Positions 1 through 7,175 of a DNA stretch of 37,841 bases are shown one piece after another. The position numbers and the translations under genes are program-made. The DNA is taken from assembly GCA_002733985.1 (NCBI GenBank), contig NVXP01000008.1, forward strand, positions 15,702 to 53,542. The letters run 5' to 3'. Source of the stretch: Fluviicola sp. (GTDB lineage: Bacteria; Bacteroidota; Bacteroidia; Flavobacteriales_D; Crocinitomicaceae). The notes beneath the pieces are model-generated. The model was not told the DNA's origin, ran no database searches, and saw nothing but the letters and a program-made list of their open reading frames with translations. How positions within the stretch are numbered: position 1 is the stretch's first letter; each line of letters opens with the position of its first letter.

Positions 1-133
1 AGTGAACATTAAGCGGGGCGAATGATCATAATTAATGCACAACTTGAAGCTCATCAAACGAGTAGAACTGACACTACATCATCAGAAATGCTTTAGTCAA
101 GGAACACGATTTTTTAACTAATCAACAATTACA

Positions 134-141
134 TATCTTTA
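134..141 (+). promoter_or_regulatory. possible minus-7 element of the deaminase gene
   Basis: TATCTTTA differs at one position from the Bacteroidota minus-7 consensus TAnnTTTG and would give a leader of about 33 nt before the ATG at 178. No clear TTG lies at the matching minus-33 position. This is inferred from pattern only. Confidence 0.25.
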
Positions 142-177
142 CCAAGCGTTAATCATTACCTAATTTAAATACTACAC

Positions 178-1200
178 ATGACATCATCGAGCTTAGCACA
201 TATTATTCAAGGCATTCCAAAAACTGAACTTCACTTGCACATCGAAGGAAGTTTTGAACCAGAACTCATGTTCGAAATAGCCAATAGAAATAATATAGCT
301 TTGGATTACGATTCCATCGAATCGTTAAAAAAAGCGTACAAGTTTAATAATCTTCAAGAATTCTTAGACATCTACTACACAGGTGCTCAAGTATTGATTC
401 ATGAACAAGATTTTTTCGACTTGACGTGGGCTTATCTCACCAAAGTACATAGTCAAAATGTGGTCCATGTGGAAGTGTTTTTCGATCCACAAACTCATAC
501 TGACAGAGGGATTGAATTTGACGTTGTTATTAAAGGAATTTATAGAGCGCTTGAAAAAGCCAAAGCTGAATTGAACATCACGTACAAACTCATCATGTCT
601 TATTTACGGCATTTGAGTGAGGAAGAAGCATTCAAAACGCTTGAATCGTCTGTTCCATTCAAGGAGTGGATTGATGGCGTAGGATTGGATTCATCGGAGA
701 TGGGTAACCCTCCTAGTAAGTTTATTAATGTATTTAAAGCATCTGCTGATCACGGTTACAAGTTAGTAGCTCATGCAGGAGAAGAAGGTCCGTCAGACTA
801 TATATGGGAAGCGCTAGATTTGTTGAACGTTGAAAGAATCGATCATGGGAATCGTTGTTTGAATGACGAAAAATTGGTGCAGCGATTGCTCGATGAAAAC
901 ATTGCATTAACCTTGTGTCCATTAAGTAATTTAGAACTCAAAGTGATCCAAAAGATGGAGGATCATCCTCTTGTAGAAATGCTCGACAAAGGAATATTGG
1001 CTACGATTCATTCCGACGACCCAGCTTATTTTGGAGGCTACATGAACGAGAATTATTACGAAACGGCAAAAGCCTTAAACCTCACGAAAGATCATTTGAT
1101 GCAATTGGCGATCAATGGTTTTAAAGCAAGTTGGTTGAGTTCTGATGAGAAAGAAAAGCACATTGAAAAAGTTAAGAGTTACTTCAATTTGATGAATTAA
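178..1200 (+). CDS. adenine/adenosine deaminase (ADA family, adenine deaminase-like)
   Basis: Zinc-dependent cytosolic purine deaminase. Visible family signatures are the zinc motif HLHIEGS (H19, H21), HAGEEG (H199, catalytic E202), RIDHGNRC, LCPLSNLEL and SDDPAYFGGY (D280, D281). Its length of 340 residues is normal. The stretch FFDPQTHTDRG after the first strand and the PAYFGGY ending resemble bacterial/fungal adenine deaminases more than classical adenosine deaminases. Adenine to hypoxanthine (purine salvage) is therefore the likelier reaction, but substrate cannot be settled by eye. The ATG at 178 places the zinc motif at the usual distance from the N-terminus. The gene stands alone and converges with the kinase-like gene on the minus strand. 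Confidence 0.93.
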   Translation: MTSSSLAHIIQGIPKTELHLHIEGSFEPELMFEIANRNNIALDYDSIESLKKAYKFNNLQEFLDIYYTGAQVLIHEQDFFDLTWAYLTKVHSQNVVHVEVFFDPQTHTDRGIEFDVVIKGIYRALEKAKAELNITYKLIMSYLRHLSEEEAFKTLESSVPFKEWIDGVGLDSSEMGNPPSKFINVFKASADHGYKLVAHAGEEGPSDYIWEALDLLNVERIDHGNRCLNDEKLVQRLLDENIALTLCPLSNLELKVIQKMEDHPLVEMLDKGILATIHSDDPAYFGGYMNENYYETAKALNLTKDHLMQLAINGFKASWLSSDEKEKHIEKVKSYFNLMN

Positions 1201-1232
1201 TTATACAACTCGAAAAAGACATATTTAAAACC

Positions 1233-1264
1233 CAACGTACTCTGCAAAGATGCAGAGTACGTTG
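1233..1264. terminator. perfect 14-bp inverted repeat between convergent genes
   Basis: The arms at 1233-1246 and 1251-1264 (CAACGTACTCTGCA and its exact complement) enclose a 4-nt loop AAGA. Read on the minus strand the hairpin is followed by a TTTTAAAT stretch, which suits termination of the kinase-like gene ending at 1336. On the plus strand no T tract follows. Its position between two convergent 3' ends supports a terminator role. Confidence 0.6.
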
Positions 1265-1335
1265 ATAATATCTTTACCAGTACTGTTCCATCATTCTTTC
1301 GGTAAACGAGTATGCCCGGAATTACTTGGAATACT

Positions 1336-2184
1336 TTATGCATTCATTTGATCCAAGTGATACGAAATCAGCCCATCAATTGGCTTTCGAATAACCTGCC
1401 CCATTTTGACATTATAGAAATCACATGCATCAGACAATTGGTCTTTGAAAAGATATGCAATCGACCCAATAAAATGAACCTTGTAGTTCTTGTAATCTTG
1501 ATAGCAGCAAACGTGCACTTCAACAAACTCTTTAAATCCCTTACAAATCATTTCCTTGATAAATGCATCGTCTGAGTGCTCAAAAATGAACTTCATAAAC
1601 GAAGCTAGGTAGACATTTGCATTCGGCTCCATGTAAACACGACGAACGATCTCCTCCTTGGTCAATTTCACATCATTCTTAAGCGCATCGCTAATCCTTT
1701 TTGGAAGTCGGTGATACAAGTAGTTGGCAACTAACTTCTTTCCGAAATAAGCTCCACTCCCTTCATCTCCTAAAATATAACCAAGCGCTGGTACTTCCTC
1801 AATCACGTTTTCACCATCGAAAAAACAAGAATTTGATCCTGTTCCAATAATGCATGAGATGGCAGGTTCGTTTTCATACGTCGCAAATGCACATGCTTTT
1901 AAATCATGGTCGACCACAATTTCTGCTTTTCTGAAAACCTTAGACAATCCACCATGAATGATTTGATTCAACTTTTCTGAAGAACATCCGGCGCCATAAA
2001 AAAACAAGTGCGTCACTTCATCTCGATAGCCGAATAAATTTAAATTTTCCGCAATTGCCTTGTAGACAGTTTCCTCACTATGGAAAAAAGGGTTTAACCC
2101 CATTGTATTGAAAGACTCATTGGAAGAATCTTTTAATAAAACCCAGTCACTTTTTGTGGAACCGCTATCGACTATTAAATGCAT
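1336..2184 (-). CDS. N-acetylglucosamine kinase-like protein, BadF/BadG/BcrA/BcrD ATPase family
   Basis: ASKHA-fold sugar kinase of about 282 residues. The phosphate-binding motif DSGSTKSDW stands at the very N-terminus, followed by GTGSNSCFFDG and LGDEGSGAYFGKKL, the pattern of the GlcNAc kinase/BadF family. In Bacteroidota such proteins are thought to phosphorylate amino sugars for cell-wall recycling or catabolism; the substrate here is inferred. An in-frame start exists further upstream at 2256, but the family motif begins immediately after the ATG at 2184, so that start is preferred. It is transcribed away from zwf and shares the 377-base upstream region with it. Confidence 0.85.
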   Translation of the reverse strand: MHLIVDSGSTKSDWVLLKDSSNESFNTMGLNPFFHSEETVYKAIAENLNLFGYRDEVTHLFFYGAGCSSEKLNQIIHGGLSKVFRKAEIVVDHDLKACAFATYENEPAISCIIGTGSNSCFFDGENVIEEVPALGYILGDEGSGAYFGKKLVANYLYHRLPKRISDALKNDVKLTKEEIVRRVYMEPNANVYLASFMKFIFEHSDDAFIKEMICKGFKEFVEVHVCCYQDYKNYKVHFIGSIAYLFKDQLSDACDFYNVKMGQVIRKPIDGLISYHLDQMNA

Positions 2185-2561
2185 GAAAGAACCTATTAAA
2201 TTTGACCTAGTATCATTAGAGATGTAGCGTAAATATAGAAAGAAAAGATCTCGCATTCGATCACCAAGGAATTCTGACTACTGCATTTCAACGTTCGAAA
2301 TCAAGCCTAAAAAATCATCCGATTGGCTTTAATTTAAAAGTTGAATAAATTCACATTTCCAGAACTTCAAAAATTATACGGATTAATTCTTGGTAGAACC
2401 CTATATAAACGTAATTTCAGAGGAAATAAGCCGTCACAACGATTTCAGTTCAATTAGTCAAACCATAATTCACGTTTGAAAAGTGGATTTGACAATTTCG
2501 GATTCTAGACACTTCTTGTAAGTCAAACAATAAGCGCTCTATTTTGTATAACACATTTCGT
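2185..2561. other. divergent intergenic region between the kinase-like gene and zwf
   Basis: 377 bases without a convincing gene. It holds two direct repeats, AGTCAAACCATAA at 2456-2468 and AGTCAAACAATAA at 2521-2533 (12 of 13 identical). A possible zwf promoter is present, with TTG at 2516-2518 and TATTTTG at 2540-2546, 21 bases apart. The second repeat lies inside the promoter spacer, as expected for an operator. No other structure stands out. Confidence 0.4.
2456..2533 (+). repeat. pair of 13-bp direct repeats upstream of zwf, possible operator
   Basis: AGTCAAACMATAA occurs at 2456-2468 and 2521-2533, start to start 65 bases, close to six helical turns. The downstream copy falls between the putative minus-33 TTG and minus-7 TATTTTG of zwf. 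The first copy also forms an inverted pair with GTTTGA at 2474-2479. The repeats themselves are seen directly; regulator binding is inferred. Confidence 0.4.
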
Positions 2562-4049
2562 ATGAGTAATAAACGACCAAAAATAATTAAGCCATTCAAT
2601 GCAGTCATCTTCGGAGGTGATGGTGACTTAGCATTCCGAAAAATTTACCCTGCCCTTTTCCACCGATTTGTGGCAAAGCAGCTCGATCTAGATCACGACA
2701 TTTTTGCAATCACACGCACTGAAAACTGCGATAAGAAGTTCTATGGTAATCTTGAAAAATTCATCACAGAGTCAATTGATTATGAGCTAGATTCTAGTCT
2801 AATTGCTGTTTTTGCAAAAAAAATTAAGCTCTTGTATATCCCCGTTCACACGAAAACGGCCTATGCAAAACTAAAAAAATACCTAGATGATACCCCAACA
2901 CGTCAGTGTGTCTATTATCTATCAACGCCTTCATCAGTATTTGGAGAAATCTCAGATTGCTTAAAGCGCTGTGAGTTAATCAATGATCTAAGTAAAGTTG
3001 TTTTGGAAAAGCCACTGGGAAACAGTTTGGCAACCTCTCGAGCAATTCATTCAAAAATTGCAGCTTCATTTACTGAACGTCAAATTTATCGAATCGACCA
3101 CTATCTTGGAAAAGAAACCGTTCAAAATTTAATGGTTCTTCGCTTTGCTAATAGACTGTTCGAATCATCATGGGATTCAGAAAACATAGATAACGTTCAA
3201 ATTACGGTTGCAGAAAATCTAGGAGTTGAAAAACGCGGCGATTATTATGATCAAAGTGGTGCCTTGCTTGACATGGTTCAAAATCACCTACTGCAATTGC
3301 TTTGTTTAATTGCAATGGAGCCACCTTCAAAGCTCGAAGCGAATAACGTTAGAAATGAAAAATTAAAAGTTCTGAATGCCATTCGTTTGTTCGATGAAAA
3401 CTCTGTGAAGGATGGAACTGTGCGTGGTCAATACACTCGAGGCAACATGGAGGGGGAAAAAATCAGTTCTTACCTCGAAGATATAGGAAAGTATGAATCA
3501 GAAACGGAAACATTTGTCGCGATTAAAGCTTACATAGACAATTGGAGATGGAAAGACACTCCTTTTTACTTGCGGACTGGAAAACGAATGATCAAAAGGT
3601 ATTCTGAGATCGTTATCAATTTTAAATCAGTTAAGCACAACGTATTTGATTCAAACGGTGATATTCCTGGTAACAAACTCATTATTCGTCTTCAACCAGA
3701 AGAGCGAATTGAACTTGTTCAAATGACCAAACTACCTGGTCCTGGTGGATATCGATACGAGCCAATTTCGCTAAAACTGGATTACGTTGATTTTTTTAAT
3801 GAGCGATTCCCAGAAGCATACGAACGTTTAATGATTGACATTTTACGTGGAGAGCAAACACTATTTATGCGCCAAGATGAATTGGACGCTGCTTGGGTTT
3901 GGATTGAGTCTATTGTCAATAGTTGGAAAAAGTCTAAACAACAGAAAATATTATACGAAGCAGGATCTTGGGGTCCTGGAGATGGTATTTTAAATAAAAA
4001 TCATGAATGGTCAAAATCAATAAAGATTAATGAGAACGAAACATTATAA
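2562..4049 (+). CDS. zwf: glucose-6-phosphate 1-dehydrogenase
   Basis: Oxidises glucose-6-phosphate to 6-phosphogluconolactone with reduction of NAD(P), the entry step of the Entner-Doudoroff and oxidative pentose phosphate routes. About 495 residues, normal length. The N-terminal Rossmann motif reads FGGDGDLAFRKIYPALF (usual form GASGDLA). The substrate motif RIDHYLGKE starts at R177, with H180 in it and the second histidine near 242 in MVQNHLLQ. The ATG at 2562 is chosen; an in-frame TTG at 2544 would add six residues and overlap the probable promoter. First gene of a four-gene operon; its 3' end overlaps pgl by 20 bases. Confidence 0.95.
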   Translation: MSNKRPKIIKPFNAVIFGGDGDLAFRKIYPALFHRFVAKQLDLDHDIFAITRTENCDKKFYGNLEKFITESIDYELDSSLIAVFAKKIKLLYIPVHTKTAYAKLKKYLDDTPTRQCVYYLSTPSSVFGEISDCLKRCELINDLSKVVLEKPLGNSLATSRAIHSKIAASFTERQIYRIDHYLGKETVQNLMVLRFANRLFESSWDSENIDNVQITVAENLGVEKRGDYYDQSGALLDMVQNHLLQLLCLIAMEPPSKLEANNVRNEKLKVLNAIRLFDENSVKDGTVRGQYTRGNMEGEKISSYLEDIGKYESETETFVAIKAYIDNWRWKDTPFYLRTGKRMIKRYSEIVINFKSVKHNVFDSNGDIPGNKLIIRLQPEERIELVQMTKLPGPGGYRYEPISLKLDYVDFFNERFPEAYERLMIDILRGEQTLFMRQDELDAAWVWIESIVNSWKKSKQQKILYEAGSWGPGDGILNKNHEWSKSIKINENETL

Positions 4050-4695
4050 AAACACCAATGAGCTGGAGGCAGCTCTTCATCGAGAAATCACAACAAAAAT
4101 CACACTTTCCATTCAGGAATTTGGTGATGCGCGAATTCTACTTTCTGGAGGAAACACTCCAAAATCACTTTACGAAAAAATTGCAAAAACATCAATTGAT
4201 TGGTCGAAGGTGATCATCGGCCTGATAGATGATCGCAATGTTGAACTATCAAGTGAACACAGTAACGAACGCATGCTTCGCGAAACATTCTCTAAACCTG
4301 ATCAAAAAGGACCAAAAATCATTGGAATGGTTGGAGAGAAAATGACCCGTTCAAAAATCGAAAAGCGCTACGCAGATTTTTTTGAACGAATCGATTATAC
4401 ACTTTTGGGTATGGGAGATGATGGTCATACTGCTTCGCTTTTCCCAAATGATATTCAATCAGAATCAAGCTTACGCCATAGAGATAAAGGAATTATTTTC
4501 ACAACTGCTCCAAGTTTCCCGAAAGATCGCATTTCTTGCAGCAGAGGTCTAATAATTTCCAGTCAAAGTATTGGTCTAATGATTCGCGGTGAGAAAAAGC
4601 TCGCAGTTCTTGAGGAAGCTGAACAACATTTGCTACCAATTAGTTACTTTACAAATGCGTGCCAACAATTAACTACTTATTATAGTAAATTATGA
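4030..4695 (+). CDS. pgl: 6-phosphogluconolactonase (SOL/DevB type)
   Basis: Hydrolyses 6-phosphogluconolactone to 6-phosphogluconate. The 221-residue length fits the DevB family. Motifs seen are LSGGNTPKSLYE, a GLIDDRNVE segment that substitutes for the usual DER(W/C)V, and LLGMGDDGHTASLFP. The ATG at 4030 lies inside the end of zwf, a 20-base overlap that implies translational coupling, and the stop codon overlaps the edd start as ATGA. The neighbouring zwf and edd supply its substrate and use its product. Confidence 0.93.
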   Translation: MRTKHYKNTNELEAALHREITTKITLSIQEFGDARILLSGGNTPKSLYEKIAKTSIDWSKVIIGLIDDRNVELSSEHSNERMLRETFSKPDQKGPKIIGMVGEKMTRSKIEKRYADFFERIDYTLLGMGDDGHTASLFPNDIQSESSLRHRDKGIIFTTAPSFPKDRISCSRGLIISSQSIGLMIRGEKKLAVLEEAEQHLLPISYFTNACQQLTTYYSKL

Positions 4696-6497
4696 GTGTA
4701 CATTCAGAAATTCAACGGATTACGGATCGAATCATTGCCAAAAGTGCGAGTACTCGTTCGGCATATGTCGCACAGATGAAACAGCAGTTTGAGCAAGATT
4801 CAACACGTTCAGGTTTACATTGTGGGAATTTGGCTCATGCATTTGCTGGATGTAGTCCAACTGATAAATCCGCTATTTCCGAAGGTAAGATCCCGAATTT
4901 AGGAATTATCACAGCATACAATGACATGCTTTCTGCTCACAAACCGTTTGAACATTTCCCTGAGATGATCCGTGAATTTGCTCAAAAACACAATGCCGTA
5001 GCGCAAGTAGCTGGTGCTGTTCCTGCGATGTGTGATGGCGTAACACAAGGTCAAGTTGGAATGGAATTATCACTTTACAGTCGTGATGTGATCGCTCTTT
5101 CAACAACAATTGGACTTTCTCACAACATGTTTGAAGGAGTCATCAATCTAGGAATTTGCGATAAAATTGTTCCTGGCTTACTGATTGGAAACTTAAAATT
5201 TGGAAACCTCTACTCGCTCTTCATGCCTGGAGGCCCAATGGAGTCAGGAATTAGTAATGAAGAAAAAGCTCAAATCAGACGCGATTATGCCGAAGGGAAA
5301 ATTGATCGAGCGACACTATTGAAGGGTGAATCAGATTCATACCATTCTCCAGGGACGTGCACATTCTACGGAACGGCAAACAGCAATCAAATGTTGATGG
5401 AAATAATGGGACTACAACTTCCGGGTTCAAGTTTCGTAAATCCAGGAACCGAACTGCGCACATTACTCAACGAAGAAGCTGTCAAAGTACTTGTTGAAAT
5501 GATCGGAGAGAAAAGTTTCAGCCGTACGATCTCGCAAATTGTGAGCGAAAAAACGATCGTAAATGCTGTAATTGGGCTTTTAGCAACTGGAGGATCTACG
5601 AATCATACGCTTCACTTGATTGCAATTGCAAAAGCAGCAGGAATCATTATTGATTGGACTGATTTCTCTGAATTATCAAAGGTAGTACCTCTACTCACAC
5701 GTGTTTACCCAAATGGCGCTGCAGATATAAATCATTTCCATGCCTCAGGAGGAATGGGATTTGTCATTCACACCTTACTCGAAAACGGATTGTTACATGA
5801 AGATGTGAATACGATTCTTGGTAAAGGACTCAGTAGGTATACATCAGAACCAAAAATCAACGATCATAAGTTAATTTGGACCGATGGCGCTAAAACTTCA
5901 TTAAACGAGTCGATTCTACGACCAGTTGATAATCCCTTTAGTCCTGTAGGAGGTATTACAATGCTCGAAGGGAACATCGGGCGATCAGTACTCAAAACAT
6001 CCGCTGTCGCTCCAGAAAACTATATTACGGAAGCTCCAGCGATTGTATTTAACGAGCAAGAAGATTTAATTGCAGCTTTCAAAAATGATGAACTCAATAA
6101 AGATTTCGTTGCTGTTTTGCCTTTCCAAGGTCCAAGACAAAATGGAATGCCTGAATTACATCAATTGACACCAACATTAACGATTCTTCAAAAAAGAGGA
6201 TACCGCGTAGCGCTTGTTACAGATGGAAGAATGTCAGGTGCATCAGGAAAAGTTCCGTCAGCAATTCACGTTACACCAGAAGCGAGAAGTGGAGGCGCAA
6301 TTGGGAAAATTCGAACAGGAGATCTAATTTGTGTTGATGCAAAAAATGGAATCCTTGAATGCAAAGAAAGCACGATGTCAGATCGAACAGTAGAAATTAA
6401 AGACAACTCTCAATCCGTTGGAGCAGGACGTGAATTGTTTAGCTCACTGCGTCAAATCATTTCTTCAAGCGAAGAAGGCGCAAGTTTTATCCTATAA
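4692..6497 (+). CDS. edd: phosphogluconate dehydratase
   Basis: Iron-sulfur dehydratase of the IlvD/Edd family that converts 6-phosphogluconate to 2-keto-3-deoxy-6-phosphogluconate. The 601-residue length fits Edd. Motifs seen include CDGVTQGQVGMELSLYSRD, LGICDKIVPGLLIG, GTCTFYGTANSNQ and DGRMSGASGKVPSAIH, with the cysteines of the cluster motifs kept. Edd rather than IlvD is supported by the N-terminal extension, the SRD segment and the operon context. Start ATG overlaps the pgl stop (ATGA). Confidence 0.95.
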   Translation: MSVHSEIQRITDRIIAKSASTRSAYVAQMKQQFEQDSTRSGLHCGNLAHAFAGCSPTDKSAISEGKIPNLGIITAYNDMLSAHKPFEHFPEMIREFAQKHNAVAQVAGAVPAMCDGVTQGQVGMELSLYSRDVIALSTTIGLSHNMFEGVINLGICDKIVPGLLIGNLKFGNLYSLFMPGGPMESGISNEEKAQIRRDYAEGKIDRATLLKGESDSYHSPGTCTFYGTANSNQMLMEIMGLQLPGSSFVNPGTELRTLLNEEAVKVLVEMIGEKSFSRTISQIVSEKTIVNAVIGLLATGGSTNHTLHLIAIAKAAGIIIDWTDFSELSKVVPLLTRVYPNGAADINHFHASGGMGFVIHTLLENGLLHEDVNTILGKGLSRYTSEPKINDHKLIWTDGAKTSLNESILRPVDNPFSPVGGITMLEGNIGRSVLKTSAVAPENYITEAPAIVFNEQEDLIAAFKNDELNKDFVAVLPFQGPRQNGMPELHQLTPTLTILQKRGYRVALVTDGRMSGASGKVPSAIHVTPEARSGGAIGKIRTGDLICVDAKNGILECKESTMSDRTVEIKDNSQSVGAGRELFSSLRQIISSSEEGASFIL

Positions 6498-6500
6498 ATT

Positions 6501-7064
6501 ATGACGCAAAACAACATTGTAGCGATACTGAAGGATCATCCAATAATTCCTGTGGTTACGATTCATTCTGAAGAGGAAATCGATCCAATCATAAGCAAAC
6601 TCAAGGAGATGAATGTTTTCTGTATTGAAGTTACACTTCGAACGGATTTTGCATTCGAAGCTCTTCAACTAATCAAAGATCGTTACTCAGATAGCCTCTC
6701 TCTTGGTGTAGGAACAGTTATTTCGGAAGACCAAATTGATAAATTAGTATCAATTGGAGTCGACTTTATCGTCAGTCCGGGCTTGACTCCTACTCTATAC
6801 AATCACCTTCTTGCATCCTCTATTCCTTTCATTCCTGGAGTTACGACTCCAAGTGAAATCATGCGAGCAATTGAATTAGGCTGTGATAAGCTCAAATTCT
6901 TTCCTGCAAATCTATTTGGTGGAATTAAGGCATTGAAAACGTATGGAAATGTCTTCCCTCAAGTGCAATTTTGCCCAACAGGAGGAGTAAATGAATTGAC
7001 CTATGAAGATTACCTTTCATTGGAGAATGTTATTTCTGTTGGCGGGTCATGGATGATCAAATAA
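6501..7064 (+). CDS. eda: 2-keto-3-deoxy-6-phosphogluconate (KDPG) aldolase
   Basis: Class I aldolase splitting KDPG into pyruvate and glyceraldehyde-3-phosphate, completing the Entner-Doudoroff branch. Motifs: EVTLRT, GVGTVIS, SPGLTPTLYNHLL, and KFFPANLFGG with the Schiff-base lysine at K132, then FCPTGGV. At 187 residues it is somewhat shorter than the usual 200-215, but all core motifs are present. It starts three bases after the edd stop and is the last gene of the operon; no strong terminator follows, only a weak 5-bp hairpin. Confidence 0.94.
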   Translation: MTQNNIVAILKDHPIIPVVTIHSEEEIDPIISKLKEMNVFCIEVTLRTDFAFEALQLIKDRYSDSLSLGVGTVISEDQIDKLVSIGVDFIVSPGLTPTLYNHLLASSIPFIPGVTTPSEIMRAIELGCDKLKFFPANLFGGIKALKTYGNVFPQVQFCPTGGVNELTYEDYLSLENVISVGGSWMIK

Positions 7065-7175
7065 GTCTCAATAAATTACTGCTCATCTTGAAAACATGTC
7101 CGTCTGTCTATTAGACATAAAGAGTTCATCGGTCAATCTGATTTTTACTTAACTTGAACGATACTCTCAAAATGC

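Noticed and set aside
2185-2256. N-terminal extension of the kinase-like protein
   Set aside because: The phosphate-binding motif stands right after the ATG at 2184, as in relatives.
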